Below, in pieces: positions 55,031 through 62,140 of a DNA stretch of 62,140 bases. Origin of the DNA: Flavobacteriales bacterium (GTDB taxonomy: Bacteria > Bacteroidota > Bacteroidia > Flavobacteriales_F > PHOS-HE28); the NCBI GenBank assembly GCA_016713865.1, contig JADJOG010000021.1:1-62140 (forward strand), given 5' to 3'. A program made the translations under genes and the position numbers. Numbering within the stretch: the stretch's first letter is position 1; the number at the start of each line of letters is the position of its first letter. A model generated the notes under the pieces. That model was not told where the DNA came from. It ran no database searches and worked only from the letters and a program-made list of their open reading frames with translations.

Positions 55031-55061
55031 TTGGCCAGCGGCTTCGCTGGTACATTCGGCC
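55031..55061 (+). promoter_or_regulatory. Promoter of the molybdenum-cofactor cluster, near-leaderless
   Basis: TTG at 55031 and TACATTCGGCC at 55051 are 20 bases apart. The GTG at 55064 lies 13 bases after the -7 element begins, so transcription should start at or beside the start codon. Confidence 0.58.
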
Positions 55062-55063
55062 GC

Positions 55064-55720
55064 GTGAAACAAGAGGAGTCCATCCGCATCGCAATCGTCG
55101 GCATCGGCGCATTGGGCTGCGCGCTGCTGCCACGCTTGATGCGCTTGCGCGTCGCTGGCATCACCTTGATCGATGGCGACCGTGTGGAAAGCGGCAACCT
55201 GGAGCGACAAGACCTCTATGCCGAAGTGGACATCGGCCATTTCAAAGCAGGCACTGCCCGTGGCTGGCTGCAGATGGGCGCTCCTGGAATCGCGGTCACG
55301 GCTATCGACCGTTTCGTTGATGCCAGCAACGCCAAGGAGCTGCTGGCCGGGCACACGATCATAGCCGATTGCACCGACGACCTGCATGCAAAAGCACTGG
55401 TGGATCGCGTATGCGCCACAGAACGCATCGCGCTGGTGAGCGGCGCATTGCACCGGAATCAAGGCCAGGTGATCGTACTGCATGCGCCGGGCGCCAATGC
55501 AACAATCTCGCGTAGCGATGTCTTCAGCGGAAGAATCGGCGCCGACCAGGATGGCTGTGACATGCGGCGTGTGCCCATGGAGGCCATAGAGGCTGTTGCC
55601 GGCCGCATGGCGCAACGGATACGCGAACTCGCGCGTGGCGAAGAAGTGACCAATGCCGTGCTGGAGCTATTCGATACGAAGAGCGCGGCCTGGAGCCGAT
55701 TCGAGACCAGCATCCGATGA
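55064..55720 (+). CDS. ThiF/MoeB-like E1 adenylyltransferase
   Basis: The start is taken as GTG 55064 because the promoter lies just upstream. The nucleotide site is IAIVGIGALGCALL, followed by ITLIDGDRVESGNLERQDLY, the motif that positions Asp and Arg for adenylating the C-terminal Gly of MoaD. DCTDD is also typical. The two CxxC zinc pairs of many MoeB proteins are absent, and the C terminus is short, giving 218 residues. Position at the head of moeA-mobA-moaD-moaE-moaCB suggests it activates MoaD. The stop overlaps moeA by 4 bases. Confidence 0.82.
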   Translation: MKQEESIRIAIVGIGALGCALLPRLMRLRVAGITLIDGDRVESGNLERQDLYAEVDIGHFKAGTARGWLQMGAPGIAVTAIDRFVDASNAKELLAGHTIIADCTDDLHAKALVDRVCATERIALVSGALHRNQGQVIVLHAPGANATISRSDVFSGRIGADQDGCDMRRVPMEAIEAVAGRMAQRIRELARGEEVTNAVLELFDTKSAAWSRFETSIR

Positions 55721-56895
55721 TCACGGTCGAAGAAGCACGGCGCATCATCATGGCGCATGTCCCCAGCATGCCTGCGGAATTCCGTCCGCTTGAACTGGTT
55801 GTGGGAGCCTATGCCGCCGCTGATGCGTTCGCCGCGGACGATTACCCCCGCTTCGATGTGAGCGCTGTTGACGGTTATGCGATTAGCGATGGGCCAGGGC
55901 CATGGGCGGAAGTCGGCCGAATAGCCGCTGGACAATTGCTCGGCAAAGCGCTGCGCGCGGGCGAGTGCGCGCGGATCTTCACCGGTGCGGCTGTTCCTGA
56001 AGGCGCGGTGGCTGTGCTGATGCAGGAACATGTGATTGCGAACGATGGGCAGGTGGTGGCGCACCAGCCCGAAGTGAAGGTTGGCGCCAACATCCGCACA
56101 CGCGGCGAGTCGTTCCGGAACGGCGAATTGCTACTGGCCAAGGGGCTGCAGATCACACCGGCGCATGTAGGCGTGCTTGCCTCGGGTGGCGTGCAGGAAC
56201 TCATGGTTTCGCTGGAACCGCAAGTGGGCATCGTGCGCACCGGCGACGAGTTCATCGACGATGTGCTCAGCGATGCCGGGCGCATCCATGGCAGCAATGA
56301 GCGCATGCTGGTGGCCGCTGCGCGCGCCGCACATCTGTACACCGATGATGTGCCGTACATCGCTGGCGACGATAGCGAGATCCTGAGCAGTGTGCTGCGC
56401 CAAGCCGCCGATGAGAACGACATCATCATCACCACCGGCGGGGTATCCGTTGGCGATCACGACCTGGTCCGTCAAGTGCTTGAGAAGCTCGGGGCCACGA
56501 TCCACTTCCATGGCGTCAAGCAGAAACCCGGCAAGCCCATGCTCTTCGCCACCCTGGGGCGCAGGCCCGTATTCGGCCTTCCAGGCAATCCGCGAGCGGT
56601 GCTGATGGCTTGGCATGCCTACGTGCTTCCCTTCCTGCGAGCCATGCAGGGCGCAACCGATCCCTGGCCCCGCACCGAACGATTACCCTTCGCGCAAGCG
56701 ATCCAACTGAGCAACCCGCGTGCGGAATTCAGGGCCGCGCAGGTCCGCAATGGCCTTGTGCATCTATTGCCCGATGAGGGGTCACACATGCTCACGACCA
56801 TGGCCATAGCCGATGCCTTGGCCTACTTCCCCATCGATGCATCGGCGAACGATGCGCGCCAAGATGTGGAGGTCATCTATCTGCCCCGACCATGA
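55717..56895 (+). CDS. moeA: Molybdopterin molybdenumtransferase
   Basis: The 392-residue protein has the MoeA features FDVSAVDGYAI, FTGAAVPEGAVAVLMQEHV, RTRGESFRNGELLLAKG, IVRTGDEF and DIIITTGGVSVGDHD. GLPGNPRAV stands where GLPGNPVSA is more usual. The C-terminal domain closes with RNGLVHLLPDEGSH. MoeA inserts molybdate into adenylylated molybdopterin. The start and end overlap the flanking genes by 4 bases, showing a tight operon. Confidence 0.94.
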   Translation: MITVEEARRIIMAHVPSMPAEFRPLELVVGAYAAADAFAADDYPRFDVSAVDGYAISDGPGPWAEVGRIAAGQLLGKALRAGECARIFTGAAVPEGAVAVLMQEHVIANDGQVVAHQPEVKVGANIRTRGESFRNGELLLAKGLQITPAHVGVLASGGVQELMVSLEPQVGIVRTGDEFIDDVLSDAGRIHGSNERMLVAAARAAHLYTDDVPYIAGDDSEILSSVLRQAADENDIIITTGGVSVGDHDLVRQVLEKLGATIHFHGVKQKPGKPMLFATLGRRPVFGLPGNPRAVLMAWHAYVLPFLRAMQGATDPWPRTERLPFAQAIQLSNPRAEFRAAQVRNGLVHLLPDEGSHMLTTMAIADALAYFPIDASANDARQDVEVIYLPRP

Positions 56896-57455
56896 AGCAA
56901 GGCTGGACCGGCGTTGTGCTCGCGGGCGGAAGAAGCTCGCGCATGGGCCGCGATAAAGCATTGATCGAGATCGATGGCCGCTCTTTGCTCGATCGCGCGT
57001 TGGACAAGCTCGATGCGCACTGCGCCGAATTGCTCGTTATCGGCGAGCCTGAGAAGTACGGTCATGTAGGTCCTTTCGTCATCGCCGATGAATGGCCGGG
57101 CAAAGGGCCATTGGGTGGCATCGCGACGGCCTTGCGCTACGCCAGCAACGACAAGCTGCTGGTGATCGCCTGCGACATGCCAGCGCTGAACGACCGCCTC
57201 TTCGACCTGCTGAAGTCGCAATTGGGCAATGCCACCGACGCCGTGGTGCCGCGGCACGAAGGATTGATTGAGCCACTGGCTGCGGCTTACCACAGGAGCG
57301 CGCAGCCCGCCTTCCGCCGATGCGTGGAACTGGACGTGCTCAAAATGAGTGATGCCTTGAGCCAAGTGCGAACGAGCCACGTGGAAGTGATTCCAGGTCG
57401 AGATGCTTGGCCTGGTGATCTGTTCAGGAACATCAATAGCCAAAACGATCTTTGA
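56892..57455 (+). CDS. mobA: Molybdenum cofactor guanylyltransferase
   Basis: The 187-residue protein has the nucleotide motif VVLAGGRSSRMGRDKALIEI and CDMPALNDRLF, followed by HEGLIEPLAAAYHRS. MobA attaches GMP to the Mo-cofactor to give bis-MGD, needed by DMSO-reductase-type enzymes. No such enzyme is in the window. It overlaps moeA by 4 bases, and moaD starts 3 bases after its stop. Confidence 0.92.
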   Translation: MKQGWTGVVLAGGRSSRMGRDKALIEIDGRSLLDRALDKLDAHCAELLVIGEPEKYGHVGPFVIADEWPGKGPLGGIATALRYASNDKLLVIACDMPALNDRLFDLLKSQLGNATDAVVPRHEGLIEPLAAAYHRSAQPAFRRCVELDVLKMSDALSQVRTSHVEVIPGRDAWPGDLFRNINSQNDL

Positions 57456-57458
57456 GGC

Positions 57459-57683
57459 ATGCAAGTGCTCTTGTTCGGAATGATCGCGGAGCGCGCCGGT
57501 GCCGATTGCATCGACCTGAATGCCGCTGACACAACCGAACTGCGATCCATGCTGACGGAGCGCATCAACGGATTGGAGTCGCTGAGCTACGCTATCGCGG
57601 TGGATCGCGTGATCATCAACAAGGACATGCCGCTGACCGGCAGCGAAGAGATCGCCGTGCTGCCCCCATTCGCAGGAGGATGA
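57459..57683 (+). CDS. moaD: Molybdopterin synthase small subunit
   Basis: The 74-residue ubiquitin-like protein ends in PPFAGG, the Gly-Gly tail that is adenylated and thiocarboxylated. The first strand (QVLLFGMIAERAG) and EEIAVLPPFAGG are typical. It supplies sulfur to MoaE, which is encoded directly downstream. Confidence 0.94.
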   Translation: MQVLLFGMIAERAGADCIDLNAADTTELRSMLTERINGLESLSYAIAVDRVIINKDMPLTGSEEIAVLPPFAGG

Positions 57684-58115
57684 GTGAAAGCCAAGCCCCA
57701 TAAAGTGAAGGACATCTTCGTTGAAGGGCCGATTGACCCGGCCTTCATCGCCACGAGCATTGCCAAGCATGCCACGCGCATGGATATCGGTGCGCACGAG
57801 ATATTCCTGGGGCAGGTGCGAGCGGATACGATTGATGGGCGGACGATTCCCGCACGACGGTTGCAGCCATCGCGTTCACCGCCTACCGCGACATGGCCCT
57901 CGAGCGAATGACAGCTATCCGAGAAGAGGCCTTTGTCCGTTGGCCGACGATGACCTGCTTGCATGTGCATCACAGCCTTGGCGTCATAAATGTTGGTGAG
58001 CTTTGCTTCATGGTCTTCGCCAGCGCGCCGCACCGTGCAGCCGCACGCGAAGCCGTCGCCTGGGTGGTGGACCGCATCAAGGCGGAGCTGCCCATCTTCG
58101 GATGTGAGGTCATGA
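57684..58115 (+). pseudogene. moaE: Molybdopterin synthase large subunit, frameshifted
   Basis: The GTG at 57684 follows moaD directly. The first part (IFVEGPIDPAFI, ATRMDIGAHEIFLGQVRAD) is typical MoaE. Near 57850 the frame changes, and the main part follows: FTAYRDMALERMTAIREEAF, LHVHHSLGVINVGELCFMVFASAPHR, WVVDRIKAELPIF. A second shift back to the original frame would give a stop at 58113-58115, just before moaC, which fits the operon spacing; the exact end is uncertain. MoaE takes sulfur from MoaD to convert cPMP to molybdopterin. Confidence 0.88.
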
Positions 58116-58127
58116 ATTCCCCTTTTG

Positions 58128-59085
58128 ATGGTCGTAGCCGACCCTCGGGTCGAAGGAGAACAGGTCCCATCGACATCATCACACAAGCCCACCACGCTGC
58201 GCGAAGCGACGGCAACCGCATTGGTCACCGTTGGCGATCCGGCAACCATCACTGCCTTGGAAGGAGAAGCGCGTACCCAAGGGCGATGTGCTCGAAAGCG
58301 CGCGTGTGGCGGCGCTGTTCGGTGTGAAGAAGACCCACGAGCTGATCCCCGATTGCCATCCACTGCCCATCGAGCATGCCGAATGCACGTTCGCGGTGGG
58401 CGACCAGGAGATCATCGTCACCATGCGTGTGCGAACCATCTATCGCACCGGTGTTGAAGTGGAGGCCATGCACGGAGCCAGCGTGGCGGCGCTCACCATC
58501 TACGACATGCTGAAGCCCATCGATAAGGGCGTCGTGATCGCGGGCATCAAATTGCTGGAAAAGAAAGGCGGCAAGAGCGATTGGAAGGATCGCTTCGATA
58601 TGCCCGTACGCGCTGCGGTGCTTGTGATCAGCGACAGTGTGGCCAGCGGTAAGAAGGAGGATAAGGGCGGGGTTGAGGTGGTTGAGCGATTGACGAAGTT
58701 GGGGGTTGAATGCAATGGAACCACGGTGGTGCCAGATGAACCCGATGCGATTGCCGCACAAGTGAAGGCATGGGCAGCGGAAGGCATCGACCTCATCCTC
58801 ACCACCGGAGGCACGGGCCTTTCACCACGCGACCGCACGCCCGAGGCCATCGCACCCATCCTCGATCGCGAAGTGCCCGGCATTATGGAAGCGGCGCGCA
58901 GCTACGGGCAGGAACGCATGCCATGGGCCATGATGAGCCGTGGCATGGCAGGCATGATCGGTCGCACGTTGGTGATTACGCTGCCCGGCTCAACGCGTGG
59001 CGCGCAAGAGACGATGGATGCGCTTTTCCCTTTTGTGTTGCATGTGGTAAAGGTGCAGGAGCATGCGTTCAGGCATGGGATGTAG
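58128..59085 (+). pseudogene. Bifunctional MoaC-MoaB protein, one frameshift
   Basis: From ATG 58128 an N-terminal extension leads to SHKPTTLREATATALVTV. Near 58260 the frame shifts, and then KEKRVPKGDVLESARVAALFGVKKTHELIPDCHPLPIEH, the MoaC core, continues to about residue 155 (VRTIYRTGVEVEAMHGASVAALTIYDM). After it comes a MoaB/MogA domain: VRAAVLVISDSVASGKKEDKGG, LILTTGGTGLSPRDRTPEA, and SRGMAGMIGRTLVITLPGS. MoaC makes cPMP, and MoaB-like domains adenylate molybdopterin. The MoaCB fusion is known in Bacteroidota. MoaA, its partner, is not in the window. Confidence 0.88.
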
Positions 59086-59167
59086 CGCGCTCCGTGCCTC
59101 GCAGTCCGATGCCCATCATAGCCCGTTCCGGTATTTTGCGCCTCCGCAACAAAGGCCGGTCCTCCCC

Positions 59168-61570
59168 ATGCGCCCGTTACCAGTGAACGCCTTCCGGCTC
59201 TCTGCCATCGCACTATTGCTGATGTCGGCCACCTCCTCCAATGCACAGACTGCCTGCACCGCCGACTGTTCCGCTGACCCTGCGGGCTTTGATACCGGAG
59301 GGCCGGTGTCGACGACAACGCAGCCCTCATTTCCGATCAATGGGCCAATGACGTGGTTCGGTATCGGACCGACCTACGTAAGCGCTTTCAAGGACTTCAC
59401 GGTGGTCGCTGGCCGGATCTATGAATGGAGCATGTGCGATGCAGATGGGGGCATTTACAGCGCGGGCAACCAAATGGATCTCCGGAACCCGAGTACTGGT
59501 GCCCCCTTGTGCAGTTGGTTGCTCACCTCCGCATGCGGCGAGGCGAAGATCAGGTACCTCGCGCCCGCCAATGGGCTTGTACGCATCTCGGTCACCAATG
59601 GCGATTGCTCGGCTGACATCCCGGCGGGCAACGTCAATTGGCGCTGTGTGAACTGCTTCGGGGCGGGGGGCAGCAACGGCTGCACGGACGCAGCGAACGG
59701 CGAGTTCCCCGTTGGCGCCTTCACGCCGGCGTGTACCGGAAAACCTGAGGTGATCACCACCAACGCGGCGGATCAGACCTACAGCACCGTGCAGCTCACG
59801 GCAGGCGTACCCACCACGTTCAGCGCCATTTCGAACACACTGGCCTATGGCACGACGGTCTGGATCACCATCACCAACGGGGCCGGTACGGTCATCTATG
59901 GATATTGGCCCAACACCCGCACCTTCAATCCACCGGCTACGGGCACCTACCGTTTCTTATGTGCACTACCAGCAGGTGGATATGGGCTGCGGTTCCTATA
60001 AGGGATTCCTCGCGCGGTGCGGTGCGGCATCTACGACCTTTGCACCACCACCCCGATCGCGCGAAGTCGAGCAGACCGTGTATATGCACGGAACTGGGTC
60101 TTGGACCAATGCCACGTGCGGCGCAACGGCGGGCATCGAGCGCATCTACACGTTCACACCAAACATGACGGGTACACACCAATTGCAGGTAACGAGCGCC
60201 ACTGCTCCTAGCCCTGGGATCCGGTACTCCCAAACCGGCATCCCCGGCTGCGATGCGAACAACTGGAACTGCCTGGGCACGGCCACCAACCTGAATACGT
60301 ACTCGTTCAACCTCACGGCCGGCGTTCCCATCTACATCCTGGCGCAGGCGGTCGCCACGGATGCCATGTGGCACAAGATCGTCCTTCATTGCGCGGTTCC
60401 GCAGAACCAGAGCTGCGCCACTGCGGAACCGGTGGGCAGTTATCCGGCGACCATCAATGCCAATGCGCAATTGGGCTCATCGGCGTTGAGCGCATCGTGC
60501 TTCAGCGCTGCGAAACCGCACCCTCTGGTACAAAGCCACGGGCGTGTGCGGTGGCATGTCGGCCAGCACGTGCGGGACCGCTACGAATACGGTGCTGGCC
60601 GTACAGCGGAAGTTGCGGAAGCCTCACCGAAGTGGCGTGCAACGACAACGCGACCTCCGGGCCCTGCTCCAGCACAGCAGAGCCACAAGGACTTGGGCAT
60701 CGCAGGCTGGCACAGATTATTACATCGCTGTCGCGGGCGCTTTTGGTTCACTGCTCACGAACGTGGTGCTCAACGTTTCCACCACGCTCATCGATGGTGA
60801 TGGCGATGGGATCAGCGACGCGTGCGAGGCGCAGCCGAACGTGCGCGTAGTGCTCGAAGGTCCGTATGACAGCAACATCGGTCTGATGGGAGACGGTATG
60901 CGCGCGCTCGGTTTGGTGCCGACTACCGAGCCGTTCACCGCGCCAGGCTACGTGCACGTGAACGGCGGTAGCGAATCGACAACGGCACCAGTGCTCGCGG
61001 TTACCGGCAACAATGCCATCGTGGATTGGGTGGTGCTGGAACTGCGTAGCGCCACAACGCCTTCGTTAGTGCTGGATACGCGCTGCGCTCTGCTCCAACG
61101 CGATGGTGACGTGGTCGATGGGATGGCGTGAGCAAGCCGAACATGCGGTCTACGAGCGGCAATTATCACGTGGCGTTGCGGCACCGCAATCACCTGAAGG
61201 TGATGAGCGCCGCCCCTGTCGCGCTTTCCACGTCATCGGCCCTGCTTGACTTCTCCATCGACGGCACCACGACGTTCGGAACGAATGCACAAAGGACATC
61301 CGGTGGCACGTTCAGCAAGCAGGTGATGTGGAGTGGGGACGTGGATAAGACAGTGGCACGCTCAAGTACACTGGAGCAGGAACGACGCGCGATCTTATAC
61401 CAGTGCTATTGGCGGCAGTGTGCCAACCAATGCCATAAGCGCGTATTCGCCGTCGGATGAATTTGGATGGCATGGTGAAGTACACCGGTGCAGGCAACGA
61501 CCGCGATCCGATCCTGAGCAATATCGGCGGATCGGTGCCCACGAACACGAGGGTGCAGCAATTGCCATAG
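59168..61570 (+). pseudogene. Long secreted protein with duplicated dockerin-like C-terminal repeats, many frameshifts
   Basis: The ATG at 59168 opens a signal peptide (LSAIALLLMSATSSNAQ). About 800 residues are spread over at least five frame changes. Two similar beta-rich domains follow (YVSAFKDFTVVAGRIYEWSMCD; TYSTVQLTAGVPTTFSAIS; YMHGTGSWTNATCGATAGIERIYTFTP). Near the end LIDGDGDGISDACEAQPNVRVVLEGPYDSN leads to a domain with VDWVVLELRS and TRCALLQRDGDVVD. The last two units carry DVDxDGxxKYTGxGNDRD and IGGSVPTN, ending QQLP at 61570. This terminus recurs in Flavobacteriales exported proteins. The intact protein would be extracellular. Confidence 0.65.
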
Positions 61571-61609
61571 GCGCACATCCCAGGGACGCAAGGCCCGACG
61601 GCAAGCCGG

Positions 61610-61617
61610 TACTTTCG
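61610..61617 (+). promoter_or_regulatory. -7-like element for the nucleoid-associated protein gene
   Basis: TACTTTCG, the same sequence as at 31392, lies 12 bases before ATG 61622. A leaderless or very short leader is predicted. Confidence 0.45.
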
Positions 61618-61621
61618 CAGC

Positions 61622-62140
61622 ATGATCAACGGCAAGGAAGCGATGGTGGAGGAGTTCGTGCTCCATCGCATCGGAACAGGAGGCGCCCCCAGCATCCTCA
61701 GCGATTACAGCGCGGTGCTGCAAGGCCCCGAAGAGCAGGAGTTCCTGCGCAAGCTTTTCCTGAAGCCCTTCGCGAACGTGGTGCAGACCAACGAGTTCGC
61801 GGAGAGGGACGGCGAGGCGAACGTGCTCGAGGGCATCTGCATGAAAGCCGCCAAGAGCAAGGATCTCGTCGGCATTTCGCGCGCCGTGGCGAAGCACCTC
61901 ATCGAAGTGGCCAATGCGCATGAGGCGCGCAGCGGTGAACTTTTCGTGGCGCGCTTCAATGGCGTAGAGCTGAACGGCGCTGTGCATGACGCGCTCGGCA
62001 TTCTCAAGTTCGACGACAAGGAGGTCTTCATCGAGAGCCGCGTGGAGGGTGAGGCCATCGCCATGCAATTGAAGCGCGGGCTGGGCGGCCGCAAGCCGGA
62101 TCAAGCACTGCTCGTGCTATTCACGCCGGAAGCGCCCACG
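61622..62140 (+). CDS. Nucleoid-associated protein (37-kDa NdpA/YejK-like), 3' end beyond the window
   Basis: The visible 173 residues match the N-terminal half of this family: VEEFVLHRIGTG, FLRKLFLKPF, and SRAVAKHLIEVANAHEARSGELFVARFNGV, then ALGILKFDDKEVFIE. Family members are about 330-350 residues, so about half is missing. They bind the nucleoid, and their cellular role is little known. The start is supported by the promoter-like element 12 bases upstream. The frame is open to the last base. Confidence 0.8.
   Translation, partial: MINGKEAMVEEFVLHRIGTGGAPSILSDYSAVLQGPEEQEFLRKLFLKPFANVVQTNEFAERDGEANVLEGICMKAAKSKDLVGISRAVAKHLIEVANAHEARSGELFVARFNGVELNGAVHDALGILKFDDKEVFIESRVEGEAIAMQLKRGLGGRKPDQALLVLFTPEAPT

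Noticed and set aside
54266..55615. Minus-strand open frame of 449 codons
   Set aside because: It is opposite the two lipoprotein genes and the ThiF-like gene, and has shadow composition.

Overview
The window looks like a chromosomal segment of a moderately high-GC member of the Bacteroidota, probably a Flavobacteriales-type lineage. Signs of this are C-terminal type IX secretion (T9SS) sorting domains on several exported proteins, promoters of the TAnnTTTG type, a MurF-Alr fusion, a MoaC-MoaB fusion, DUF4270 and DUF4271 proteins, and gene orders familiar from this phylum (glgA-like/DUF4270/glmS opposite panC-panD; DUF4271-hemD-rnpA-yidD-S41 peptidase). There are no IS elements, CRISPR arrays or rRNA genes. 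One tRNA-Leu(CAA) is present.

Region 1 (about 1-9.8 kb) is an accessory zone. It has two retropepsin-like proteases (one fused to a FISUMP domain), a beta-barrel protein, a fatty-acid hydroxylase with a Crp/Fnr regulator, a broken barrel gene, a large broken Delta-60-repeat T9SS protein and an unknown membrane protein. Between them sit four direct copies of a roughly 160-180 bp element with 11-bp terminal inverted repeats and up to five internal hairpins.

Region 2 (9.8-12.3 kb) has a small PIN toxin-antitoxin pair, an antitoxin-like protein and a BlaI / M56-TonB regulatory pair. Region 3 (12.4-37.2 kb) is mostly core: a secreted PQQ-type sugar dehydrogenase, glycyl-tRNA synthetase, an M61 peptidase, tRNA-Leu, dCMP deaminase, S41 peptidase, superoxide dismutase, glmS, a glgA-like/DUF4270 chimera, panC, panD, a flippase-like protein, an ADP-heptose enzyme, radA, a response regulator with an altered phosphoacceptor, a glutaryl-CoA dehydrogenase-like enzyme, hemD, rnpA, yidD, a second S41 peptidase lacking its catalytic core, and two surface-glycan genes.

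Region 4 (37.2-62.1 kb) has a T9SS subtilase, murF-alr, tdk, an M28 peptidase, rsmI, an MDR oxidoreductase, a CPA2 antiporter, DAHP synthase-chorismate mutase, a T9SS FG-GAP/ASPIC protein sharing a long C-terminal module with the subtilase, two tandem lipoproteins, a molybdenum-cofactor operon (thiF/moeB-like, moeA, mobA, moaD, moaE, moaCB), a long secreted protein with dockerin-like C-terminal repeats, and a nucleoid-associated protein cut by the window end.

Important caution: about eighteen genes carry frameshifts, a nonsense codon or internal deletions, including essential ones (glyS, glmS). Many breaks lie where one base restores the family sequence, so uncorrected read errors are the likeliest cause. 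Coordinates for such genes span the reconstructed locus. All family assignments come from reading motifs in the sequence; no database search was run.
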